Of a DNA stretch of 36,550 nucleotides, positions 1-6,518 are shown in pieces. A model generated the notes under the pieces. It was not told the DNA's origin and ran no database searches. It saw nothing but the letters and a program-made list of their open reading frames with translations. Each line of letters opens with the position of its first letter. Positions within the stretch are counted from its first letter, which is position 1. A program made the position numbers and the translations under genes. Location: NCBI GenBank assembly GCA_020431405.1, contig JAGQIK010000164.1, positions 1 through 36,550 on the forward strand, written 5' to 3'. This DNA is from Myxococcales bacterium (GTDB lineage Bacteria > Myxococcota_A > Polyangia > GCA-2747355).

Positions 1-1823
1 CCGATGTTCTTGCCGCTCTTTTGCGGGTCCTTCTGGCCGATGCGCGTCAAGGCGACGATGCACCAGCCGCGCTGCTCGACGTGGGTGCCGTCGAAGGCCT
101 TGTCGACGAGCTTGGAGATGGCTTGGCCGCCCATGTTGACGAGCTTCTGCATGGCGGCGCTGGCCTTCTTGGCGTCCTTGAGCTGGGCGACGAGGGCGCC
201 GGCGTCTTCGGCACGCGCGTCGCGGGCGCCGGCGAACAGCAGCGAGGCGCCGATGATCAGCGCCAGTGGTCCGACGTAGCGGCCGCGGCGGCGGCGGTCG
301 TCAGGCTGGCCGCCGAGAAGCCTTCGGCGGCGAAACAACCCCAGCAGCGAGGCGAGGCCGATCGAAGCGAGGCCGAGGCCGATGGCGACGGGCGCGCGCA
401 GCAGCGAGGCACGGCGGCGCTCGGGCTTGACGGCGCCAGGCCAGTCGCGCTGGCGCATCTGGCGCAGCATGTTCTCGATGGAGCCGCGGTAGAGCACGCC
501 GCCCTGTCCGGAGTTATCGGGGCCCATGGTGCGCGCGTTGTAGCTCTTGGTGTTGTTGCGCTCGCGCGGCATGCGAAACCAAGCGAACTGCAGGTTGGCT
601 TTGGCCACGGTGTCGCGCGCGAAGTCGCCATCGACGACGCTCAGCGACATGCGCTTGACGAAACGCAGCGCGCGATTGACGGCCTTCTTGCGCGCCTTGC
701 CGAGCACCTGCGCGTTGAGCGCGTCGATGGCGGCGCCGCGCATGCCGAGCTCCTCGCCGATGTTGAGCAACACCTTCTCCTTCTCCTCGAACGGGTGCGA
801 CAGCCGTCGCTTACGGGCGGCCAGCACATCGGACGCGAACAGCTCGGCGGCGATGCCGTTGTGCGGCACGGGGTTGCGGCGGCTCTTGAGGCTCTGCTTT
901 TGGTAGGGCTGCAGATCCTTGAAGGTGCCGCCGAAGACGCGCAGCGGCAGCGGGCGCGTCAGGTTGCGATAGATCTTCCAGCCCGGCAGCTGGCGCATGA
1001 CGTACTTCTGCGGGATGCGCTTGATGCGCTTGGGACCGGTCGAGAGGATGTAGACGATGTTGCGCAGGCGGCCCTTGTTGAAGGCCGACAGGCGCATGGG
1101 CACGACGAGGCCGTCGGTCTTGAAGCGAAAGCCCATGCCCTGCACGTGGCCCGAGAAGCTGCCGCCCGGCGGCAGCCCCGTCTTGGCCTTGCGCATGCCC
1201 GGGCGCGGGTTGACGTTGCTCTTGGGGCCGACGCGCGTCTTGACGGCGACGAAGCACCAGCCGGCCTTGACGTAGTCGTTGACCGGCTGATCCATCCCCT
1301 TGGGGTACTTGTAGCTGTGCTGCGTCATCCAGCGCTCGAGCGCTTTGGCCGAGCCGGCCTCGAGCACGGCGACCTCGTACATGCCGACCGCCTCCTTGCG
1401 CAGCACGCGCACGCTCTCGCGCACGGCGAGGCGATCGTCGGCCTTGGCGGAGGCGGCGGGCATCGGCATGCCGCGCGAGCGGCGCCGCGGGTAGTAGCGG
1501 CGCACCCACACGCGCACCTCGGGCGGGTCGACGGCGGCGGCGATGTGGCTGAAGACCTTGTCGTCCACCTTGCGGATCGCCGGGGGCTTGGGAAACGGGA
1601 TCAGCATGCCGAACTCTTCGACCTGCCCGCGGAAGCCGGGGCGAATGACGAAGGTCTCGATGCCGCTGCTGTAGAAGACGTACGTGCGCTGCGCGCCGAC
1701 GCGCTCGATGGGGTCCTGCATGCCCTGGATGACCGGCGGCACCATGCCGCAGGGATCGGCGCTGGCGACGCGGGCGCCGAGCAGCGTAGTCAACATCGCG
1801 CAGACGAAGTGGGCTCGTCTCAT
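1..1823 (-). CDS. DUF2330 family exported/membrane protein with C-terminal HEAT-like region (3' end cut by window)
   Basis: The reading frame is open from an ATG at 1823 to the window edge (over 607 residues), so the C-terminus is missing. A good ribosome site (AAGGAAG) lies 6 nt upstream. The N-terminus is a signal peptide ending near ARVASADPCG. The block with VEEFGMLIPFPKPPAIRKV and HIAAAVDPPEVRVWV is what I know from DUF2330 proteins of myxobacteria and planctomycetes, whose function is unknown. About 150 residues from the visible end there is a membrane segment (APVAIGLGLASIGLASLLGL) followed by RRRR. A second hydrophobic stretch ending in an ARA-ED signal-peptidase-like site follows, then a helical stretch of HEAT-repeat character (LVAQLKDAKKASAAMQKLV...). 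It starts 30 nt after the extended frame of the preceding gene and may share its transcript. Family call fairly sure; role unknown. Confidence 0.7.
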   Translation of the reverse strand, partial: MRRAHFVCAMLTTLLGARVASADPCGMVPPVIQGMQDPIERVGAQRTYVFYSSGIETFVIRPGFRGQVEEFGMLIPFPKPPAIRKVDDKVFSHIAAAVDPPEVRVWVRRYYPRRRSRGMPMPAASAKADDRLAVRESVRVLRKEAVGMYEVAVLEAGSAKALERWMTQHSYKYPKGMDQPVNDYVKAGWCFVAVKTRVGPKSNVNPRPGMRKAKTGLPPGGSFSGHVQGMGFRFKTDGLVVPMRLSAFNKGRLRNIVYILSTGPKRIKRIPQKYVMRQLPGWKIYRNLTRPLPLRVFGGTFKDLQPYQKQSLKSRRNPVPHNGIAAELFASDVLAARKRRLSHPFEEKEKVLLNIGEELGMRGAAIDALNAQVLGKARKKAVNRALRFVKRMSLSVVDGDFARDTVAKANLQFAWFRMPRERNNTKSYNARTMGPDNSGQGGVLYRGSIENMLRQMRQRDWPGAVKPERRRASLLRAPVAIGLGLASIGLASLLGLFRRRRLLGGQPDDRRRRGRYVGPLALIIGASLLFAGARDARAEDAGALVAQLKDAKKASAAMQKLVNMGGQAISKLVDKAFDGTHVEQRGWCIVALTRIGQKDPQKSGKNI

Positions 1824-1853
1824 GCCGTCTTCCTTGTGTTTGCCTTTTTGGTG

Positions 1854-2024
1854 CTAGAGCGATGCGTGCGTCTCGGCGCGCGGCTCGAGCTCCATGCGGA
1901 TCTGCACCTTGGCCGGGCCGTCTTTGGAGCCGTTGCTCAGCCAGATGGTGTCGAGGGTCTTCCAGGGGCTGCCAGACTGTTGAACCGTGAACCACGGTCC
2001 TGCCACGAAGTGGACTCCCTCCAC
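1854..2024 (-). other. In-frame coding-like extension downstream of the TGA of the preceding gene
   Basis: These are 56 sense codons plus TAG in the same frame as the 195-residue protein, beginning with GTG directly after its TGA. Third-position GC is about 86% (8 of 56 codons end in A or T), as expected for coding DNA here. No ribosome site precedes the GTG, so independent translation looks unlikely. The sequence spanning the stop can form a hairpin (AGTGGA, loop GGGAG, TCCACT) that includes the A of the TGA. Either one gene of 252 codons has been interrupted, or the stop is read through. Confidence 0.45.
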
Positions 2025-2612
2025 TCAGTACCGTGACCAGAGGTGGTAGAGCCCGACGCGCATCACGGTGCCGTTGAACTCGAGCGACTGCACGGCGCTC
2101 AGCCTGACCGAGCGCAGGTGCTGCTTCTGGCCGACGGGCACGTGCATGGGGCCAGTGGAGGCGCGCACCTCGCCTTTGTCGTCGACGATGCGCAGCGTGA
2201 CCGTGGCGTGGGTGCGCGACAGCTCGCGTAGCAGGAACTGGCGGCGGTCGCGCGGCAGGTCGAAGGTGCCGTGCTTGCGCATCAGCTCGCGCGTGCGCTC
2301 GCCGTAGAAGAGCAGCGTCTCGAGCCCTTTGCTGCCCTCGGCCATCGGCTCTTTCTTGTAGAGCGCGATGGCGTGTTTGTAGTCATCGAGCAGGAAGGGC
2401 GCGACGTAGTGCTTCTTCAGCGAGCAGCCGGTGTTGCAGCCGACCCCGCTGCCGCTGCCCGTGCCGTGGTGGTCGTCGCCGTCATCGCTGCCGGGTGGCG
2501 CGACGATGGTGACTTCCTTGCCGGCGTCGCTGCGTGGCTCGGGAAAGATCACGTATGTGGCGGCGAGAGCAACGCCGCCCACGACCAGTCCCAGCGCTAT
2601 CCATCTGCGCAT
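2025..2612 (-). CDS. Membrane-anchored protein of unknown function; frame continues beyond its TGA
   Basis: This encodes 195 residues from an ATG at 2612 with a strong ribosome site (GAGGGAG, 4 nt spacer). Residues 1-22 form an N-terminal membrane or signal segment. A low-complexity D/G/H/S-rich linker follows (DDGDDHHGTGSGSG), then two cysteines (CNTGC), an alpha-helical part and a probable beta-rich C-terminal part (ATVTLRIVDDKGEVRASTG). I do not recognise the family. The TGA at 2027-2025 is followed in frame by 56 more sense codons to a TAG at 1856-1854. That stretch has about 86% G or C in third positions and reads like protein (HFVAGPWFTVQQSGSPWKTL), so the stop may be a nonsense mutation, a sequencing error or a readthrough site. 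It lies between the RRE-flavoprotein-methyltransferase gene (127 bp upstream) and the DUF2330 gene. Confidence 0.6.
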   Translation of the reverse strand: MRRWIALGLVVGGVALAATYVIFPEPRSDAGKEVTIVAPPGSDDGDDHHGTGSGSGVGCNTGCSLKKHYVAPFLLDDYKHAIALYKKEPMAEGSKGLETLLFYGERTRELMRKHGTFDLPRDRRQFLLRELSRTHATVTLRIVDDKGEVRASTGPMHVPVGQKQHLRSVRLSAVQSLEFNGTVMRVGLYHLWSRY

Positions 2613-2704
2613 GGCGCTCCCTCGAGTGGCTCACTGTCGTTGCAGGTGAGCCTCTTAGACGCACGACTTGTCTCAAAGTTTGGTAGCACGAGGGTAGGGC
2701 CTGG

Positions 2705-2718
2705 GACGGCACGCCGTC
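2705..2718. terminator. Short inverted repeat in the gap 2613-2739, possible terminator
   Basis: GACGGC-AC-GCCGTC forms a 6 bp stem with a minimal loop just after the stop of the three-domain gene. No T-run follows on either strand, so it is at best a weak or factor-assisted terminator. On the minus strand the TTGACG on its upstream side could serve as a -35 element for the 195-residue gene, but I see no convincing -10 at the right distance. Confidence 0.2.
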
Positions 2719-2739
2719 AACGCGCGCAATGCCCCAACC

Positions 2740-4296
2740 CTAGGTTGTCGCGGAGGATTTTTTCGCGCCGGCCCTGACCAGGCGGGCCAAGAGCGCCGGC
2801 GCGTCGGGGCCGAGGGACGCCGGCTGGCAGCTTTGCAGCTCGAGGCCGGCGGGCGAGAAGAGGGCTCGCAAGGTCTCGGCGTCGAAGGGGGTGGTGCGGT
2901 AGGGGTTGTCGGGGCCCGCTTCGTGCACCTTGAGCAGCAGCATGCCTTCGTCGGCGAGCAGCTCGGCCACGCTGCGGGCGTAGCGCGGCTGGTCTGTGGG
3001 CGCCAGGCAGTGCAGGCAGCCGCGGTCGACGATGATCTCGAAGCGCGTGCCATCGATGGGGCACTCGGTGATGTCGCCGCGCAGCCACAGCACGCGCGAG
3101 GCTTGGTCGCGCTGGCGCGCGCGGGCGAGGGCGGCCGACGAGATGTCGAGGGCGACGGCCTGATAGCCGCGTCGCGCGGCCTCGATGGCGACGGTGCCCG
3201 TGCCGCTGCCCACGTCGAGCAGGCGCGCGGGCGGCGGCGTGCTGTCGAGCGCTTCGGCGATGTCGGCGTCGAGCGCGTCGGTCTGCCAGCTCGGTGGCGC
3301 GGCGTCGCTCGAGAAGAGCGCGTCCCACTCGGCGACGGTGGTCGCCGCGCCGTTGGTCGCCGCGCCGGTGGTCGCCGCGCCGGTTGTTGTCGTCGCGGCG
3401 CGGGATGGCAGCTCGGAGGCGATGTGCGCTGCGAGATCGGCGATGCGCTGGGCGGTGGGCGCGCCGCCCATCATGCGCTCGCGCGCGTGCGGCGCGTCGG
3501 CGACCTCGTAGCTCCAGCGCGGGTGGACCATCACGAAGCCATCGTCGGCGAGCTGCTGCAGGTTGCGCTGCACCGCGGGTGTGCTGCGCATGCGCTCGTT
3601 CATCGACGGACAGAGCACCACCGGCGCGCGGGTGGCGAGCGCGATGGCGGCGACGAGGCTCGAAAAGTCGCCGGCGGCGAGGCGCGAGAGCGTGGTGGCG
3701 CTGGCTGGCGCGATGATCATCAGATCAGCCCAGCGCGCGAGCTCGATGTGCGGTACCGAGCCGGGCTCGTCACGCTGCCACATCGAGCCGAGCAGCCGCT
3801 TGTGCGTCAGCACCTCGATGGCTTCTGCGGTGATGAAGCGCGCGGCGTCGTCGGTGGCGACGACCTGCACTTCGAAGCCGCGCGCGAGCAGCGCGCTGAC
3901 AAGCGACGGCGTGAACGCCGTGCGTACGGCGCCGCAGACGCCGAGCACCAGGCGCCGTGCGGCGGCGGGCTCGCTGGCGCTGTCGCTGGCGCGCTGCGGT
4001 CGCGCGGTGGCGAAGGGCTCGATGGCGCCCCAGGCGTGAAGCTGCTCGACGAGCTGCGACACGATGGCGGTGCCGCCGCCGGAGTCGAGCTCGAAGTGCT
4101 CGGCGACGTCCTGCTCGATCTCTTCGAGGGTGCAGGGGCGCGCGAGGGCCTCGAGGATCGTGCGCGCCAGCTCGGCGCTGGCGTCGTCGAGGCGACGCAC
4201 GGCGCCGTCGGCGCAGAGGATGGTGAGCTGATCGGCGCGATCGTAGAGCGCCGCGGCGCCGCTTCGCGCCCAGCGTTTGGGTTGGTCTTGGCTCAT
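2740..4296 (-). CDS. Three-domain protein: PqqD-like (RRE) domain, Dfp/EpiD-type flavoprotein, class I SAM methyltransferase
   Basis: The protein has 518 residues. I start at MSQDQPK (4296); an ATG 33 nt upstream lacks a ribosome site. Residues about 18-95 resemble PqqD-like peptide-binding domains (VRRLDDASAELARTILEALA, then TLEEIEQDVAEHFEL). Residues about 115-295 show the hallmarks of homo-oligomeric flavin-containing Cys decarboxylases such as Dfp/CoaC and EpiD: HIELARWAD with catalytic-type His183, PASATT (197-202) and CPSMNERM (229-236). An A/T/G-rich linker encoded by a 15 bp tandem repeat follows. Residues about 340-518 are a Rossmann methyltransferase with motif I LLDVGSGTG (359-367) and DRGCLHCLAP. 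Inference: the first domain recruits a peptide, the flavoprotein decarboxylates or dehydrates a C-terminal Cys or related group, and the last domain methylates. Alternatively it acts on a small molecule. I know no characterised protein with this architecture. Confidence 0.72.
   Translation of the reverse strand: MSQDQPKRWARSGAAALYDRADQLTILCADGAVRRLDDASAELARTILEALARPCTLEEIEQDVAEHFELDSGGGTAIVSQLVEQLHAWGAIEPFATARPQRASDSASEPAAARRLVLGVCGAVRTAFTPSLVSALLARGFEVQVVATDDAARFITAEAIEVLTHKRLLGSMWQRDEPGSVPHIELARWADLMIIAPASATTLSRLAAGDFSSLVAAIALATRAPVVLCPSMNERMRSTPAVQRNLQQLADDGFVMVHPRWSYEVADAPHARERMMGGAPTAQRIADLAAHIASELPSRAATTTTGAATTGAATNGAATTVAEWDALFSSDAAPPSWQTDALDADIAEALDSTPPPARLLDVGSGTGTVAIEAARRGYQAVALDISSAALARARQRDQASRVLWLRGDITECPIDGTRFEIIVDRGCLHCLAPTDQPRYARSVAELLADEGMLLLKVHEAGPDNPYRTTPFDAETLRALFSPAGLELQSCQPASLGPDAPALLARLVRAGAKKSSATT
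3337..3381 (-). repeat. 15 bp tandem repeat, three copies, in an interdomain linker
   Basis: Three consecutive 15 bp units (plus strand GGTGGTCGCCGCGCC, with one copy starting GTTGG) encode the ATTGA-type linker between the flavoprotein and methyltransferase domains. The copy number is a whole number of codons, so length changes would keep the frame. Confidence 0.75.
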
Positions 4297-4377
4297 CGGT
4301 GGTGCGCCCCGAGCGGGCGCGCAGAGCATATCAGGCGTTGGCGGGGAAGCGTTGGAGGGAGCGGCCAGCTGTGTCGT

Positions 4378-4393
4378 ACGCCCGACCGGGCGT
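4378..4393 (-). terminator. Hairpin after the small lipoprotein gene, possible terminator
   Basis: ACGCCCG-AC-CGGGCGT is a perfect 7 bp inverted repeat (or 6 bp with a GACC loop) 15 nt beyond the stop of the 71-residue gene. That gene ends in two consecutive stops, TGA TAA. There is no T-run, so intrinsic termination is uncertain. It may separate this gene from the downstream three-domain gene. Confidence 0.35.
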
Positions 4394-4407
4394 TAGTCTG
4401 ACCCTTA

Positions 4408-4623
4408 TCAAACCACCAGGTCGGGCGCGTCCATTCCCGCGTCCGCGACTTGCGCCTCGGCGCCTTTGTCGAGCTGGCTGACGGTGTCCGGCTTGGTGTC
4501 GCTGTCGCCACAGGCTGTCATCAGGCCGGCGCCGCCGGTGAGCAGTGAGACGGCGAGGACGGCGGGCAGCAGCAGCTTGCGCTTCTTTTTCTTCTTGTCG
4601 GGTTTGTTTCCGGCGTCGTGCAT
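4408..4623 (-). CDS. Small lipoprotein-like peptide (71 residues)
   Basis: The start at 4623 is chosen because an AGGAGG lies 9 nt upstream; the ATG at 4653 has none. The N-terminus is very basic (DKKKKKRK) and is followed by a hydrophobic core and a lipobox-like LMTAC with Cys38, as in exported lipoproteins. The mature part would be only 34 residues, acidic and low in complexity, ending DAGMDAPDLVV. This resembles the spacer found after the lipid anchor in many myxobacterial lipoproteins, but no folded domain follows. It could be a free-standing mini-lipoprotein, a remnant of a longer gene, or a peptide substrate for its neighbours. It has no Cys near the C-terminus, which argues against being an EpiD-type substrate. 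Confidence 0.6.
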   Translation of the reverse strand: MHDAGNKPDKKKKKRKLLLPAVLAVSLLTGGAGLMTACGDSDTKPDTVSQLDKGAEAQVADAGMDAPDLVV

Positions 4624-4696
4624 GAGCGAGTGCCTCCTAGAGCAGGGGTTCATGCTCGCGCCGTACGTTCGTAAGTTCTAACAGTTACTTTCGATA

Positions 4697-5545
4697 CTAC
4701 GGAATGGCGCGGCCGATGACGCCGACGACGATGGGCGAGAACAGCATCACGGCGGGGTCGAGCTTCTGGCCGTCGAGCTCGTCGATGCAGCGCTGGTAGT
4801 CCTCGCGCGACAGCTCGCCTTCGGCGACGAGGCTGGGGCCGTGGCCGCGCACGAACTGCTCGACCCAGCGGTAGACGGGCGAGCCGGGCGCGCCGGCCTT
4901 CTGGTGCGGGTAGACGCCTTCGCAGTGAAAGCCGCTCTTGTGCAGCGCGCCGGCGAGCGTGCCGGCCACCCATAGATCGCCGCCGGCGTTGTGGTACCAG
5001 CTGCGGAAGGCTTCGATGACGCGGTCGAAGGCGGGTGCGCTGGGGAAGATGCGCACGCCGTCGTGGTTGTAGTCGATGACGGCGAGCGCGCCGCCGGAGG
5101 CGAGCAAGGTGCGCAGGCGCACGAGCAGCGTCTCGACCTCGGCGTAGAAGGACAGCACCCAGCGGGCGAAGATCAGGTCGAACTTGCCGGGGACAACGGC
5201 GCCGCGGTTTGGGTCGTTGCTCGACGAGAGCGCGATGGTGTGGATGTCGCCGTCGACCACGCGCACGTTTGCGAGGCGTTGCTGCTCGACGAGCGCGCGG
5301 CTGGCGCGGGCGTAGACGGCGTTGCGCTCGATGGCGACGACCTCGCCGGCGGGGCCGACGCGGCGGGCGAGGCGCGGCAAGCTGAGGCCGATGCCGCAGC
5401 CGATCTCGAGCACGCGGGCGCCGGGGGCGATCTCGAGGCGGTCGAGGAAGGCTTCGGTCTCGTCCTCCCAGACCTCGTCTTGAAAGCGCAGCCGCTCGAG
5501 CTCGTCGGGGGCTGCGCCTAGCAGGTAATCGTGAGCGTTGTTCAT
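4697..5545 (-). CDS. Class I SAM-dependent methyltransferase
   Basis: The protein has 282 residues from ATG 5545 (MNNAHDYL). An ATG at 5593 would add 16 residues but lies inside the operator region of imuA. Neither start has a clear ribosome site. Motif I is VLEIGCGIGLSLPRL, followed by an acidic motif (VVAIERN) and post-motif VVDGDIHTI, then FDLIFARWVLSFY and a strand with GGALAVIDYNHDG. This is a standard seven-strand SAM methyltransferase fold; the substrate cannot be told from sequence. It is transcribed away from imuA across a roughly 100 bp gap holding two LexA-type boxes, so damage-induced expression is possible. Downstream are the small lipoprotein and the three-domain protein. Confidence 0.8.
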   Translation of the reverse strand: MNNAHDYLLGAAPDELERLRFQDEVWEDETEAFLDRLEIAPGARVLEIGCGIGLSLPRLARRVGPAGEVVAIERNAVYARASRALVEQQRLANVRVVDGDIHTIALSSSNDPNRGAVVPGKFDLIFARWVLSFYAEVETLLVRLRTLLASGGALAVIDYNHDGVRIFPSAPAFDRVIEAFRSWYHNAGGDLWVAGTLAGALHKSGFHCEGVYPHQKAGAPGSPVYRWVEQFVRGHGPSLVAEGELSREDYQRCIDELDGQKLDPAVMLFSPIVVGVIGRAIP

Positions 5546-5585
5546 CGCCCGCGGTTCTACCAAGTGTCGTGGCGCCTCAGCGAAC

Positions 5586-5602
5586 ATGAACATTTGTTCA
5601 GT
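5586..5602 (+). promoter_or_regulatory. LexA-box-like operator 1 (GAAC-N4-GTTC)
   Basis: GAACATTTGTTC at 5588-5599 is a near-palindrome of the GAAC-N4-GTTC kind. Extended to ATGAACATTTGTTCAGT it also fits the Myxococcus LexA consensus as I remember it (CTRHAMRYBYGTTCAGS) at 15 of 17 positions. It lies 44 bp upstream of imuA and 40 bp upstream of the divergent methyltransferase start, so it could control both. Confidence 0.55.
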
Positions 5603-5632
5603 TGCGGGTAGATCTCGGCAGGGAGATCGTTA

Positions 5633-5652
5633 TACTGATCACATGTTCAGTA
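5633..5652 (+). promoter_or_regulatory. LexA-box-like operator 2 (TACTG-N10-CAGTA) over the imuA start
   Basis: TACTG, ten bases, CAGTA matches both outer halves of the enterobacterial SOS box exactly, and it contains the imuA ATG (5643-5645). A -10-like TATACT at 5631-5636 overlaps its left edge, so bound repressor would cover the promoter and start site. No good -35 is visible. A start of transcription about 7 nt after this -10 would fall on or next to the ATG, suggesting a leaderless or nearly leaderless imuA mRNA. Confidence 0.6.
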
Positions 5653-6518
5653 TCGCCAGGGATGGAGGCGCCGCCGAGGCGCGCAAAGGGCTCGCAAAGG
5701 TCATCTCTGCTTCCACAGCGACAAAGCTGCGACCAGCCGCTGACGTCGAGCGCCCGAGCGAGGTGCTCGCGACGGGGCTGGCCAAGCTCGACGCGCTGTT
5801 GCCCGACGGCGGCGTTCCGCGCGGGCAGCTGAGCGAGATCAGCGGCGGGCGTTCGTGCGGCAAGCGCGCGCTGGCCTGCGCGCTGGTGGCGCGCACGCTG
5901 CGACAGCACGAACGCGCGGTGTGGATCGACGGCAGCGGCGGCTTCTATCCGCTGTTGCCGCTCGAGTTCGGCGTGCCGCTCGATCGGCTGGTGGTGGTGC
6001 GGGTGCCGGTGGAGAAGGGCAGGATGTCTGGCGGCGCGCGTGGGCGGCGCCGGTCGCGCTCGGCGAGCACGCGCGGGAGCAAGCAGGTGCGCTGTTTCCC
6101 GAGCGCGCGCGCCGAGTCGCTCAACCACTGCCCGCCGGCGCTCAAAGCGGCAGACATGTTGATGCAGGCCGGCAGCGCCTTGACCCTCTGCATCGTCGAT
6201 CTACCGGCGCGCACGACGATCTCGCCGCGGCTGTTAGCGCGCCTGCGCCTCGGCGCCGAGACGAGCGGCGCGGCGGTGCTGTTCATCACCGAGCAAACAA
6301 CGCTGGCCGGCGGGCGCACTGCAGGCGGCGGCTACAATCGACGGCTCGAGTCGCTCGGCACGTTCATCAGCTTGCAGCTGTCGATCACGCGCGACACGAC
6401 GACCGCCGCTGGCGCCATCGACGTGCACATCGCCAAGAGCAAGCGCGGCTGCATGGAGCAGCACGCGATCGTGACCCTCGATGAGCCGCACAGCATGCGC
6501 CTGGATACCACGGTTTGA
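5643..6518 (+). CDS. imuA: ImuA, RecA/SulA-related accessory factor of mutagenic repair
   Basis: The protein has 291 residues. ImuA works with ImuB and DnaE2 in damage-induced translesion synthesis. The sequence shows a RecA-like core: VLATGLAKLDALLPDGGVPRG leads into a degenerate Walker A (GGRSCGKRAL, with Arg where RecA has Thr), then AVWIDGSGGFYPLLPLEFG and LCIVDLPARTTISPRLLARL. The context immediately upstream of imuB and dnaE2 supports the name. The start at 5643 (MFSIARDGG) lacks a well-placed ribosome site (GGGAG is 17 nt away) and is covered by a LexA-like box, fitting leaderless translation. The last 38 bp overlap imuB, suggesting translational coupling. The degenerate P-loop is seen in other ImuA proteins. 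Confidence 0.85.
   Translation: MFSIARDGGAAEARKGLAKVISASTATKLRPAADVERPSEVLATGLAKLDALLPDGGVPRGQLSEISGGRSCGKRALACALVARTLRQHERAVWIDGSGGFYPLLPLEFGVPLDRLVVVRVPVEKGRMSGGARGRRRSRSASTRGSKQVRCFPSARAESLNHCPPALKAADMLMQAGSALTLCIVDLPARTTISPRLLARLRLGAETSGAAVLFITEQTTLAGGRTAGGGYNRRLESLGTFISLQLSITRDTTTAAGAIDVHIAKSKRGCMEQHAIVTLDEPHSMRLDTTV

Noticed and set aside
2025-2027. Selenocysteine at the in-frame TGA
   Set aside because: The hairpin at the stop starts within the codon itself rather than at the spacing of known bacterial SECIS elements, and no selenoprotein family match is apparent.
21-2036. Long plus-strand frame at the left edge (671 codons)
   Set aside because: It mirrors the DUF2330 gene and its neighbour on the minus strand. 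The minus-strand product has a signal peptide, family motifs and a ribosome site.
4408-4623. 71-residue peptide as a classical EpiD-type RiPP precursor
   Set aside because: It has no C-terminal Cys; its only Cys is in a lipobox. It is kept as a lipoprotein-like peptide, with a link to the enzyme only as a hypothesis.
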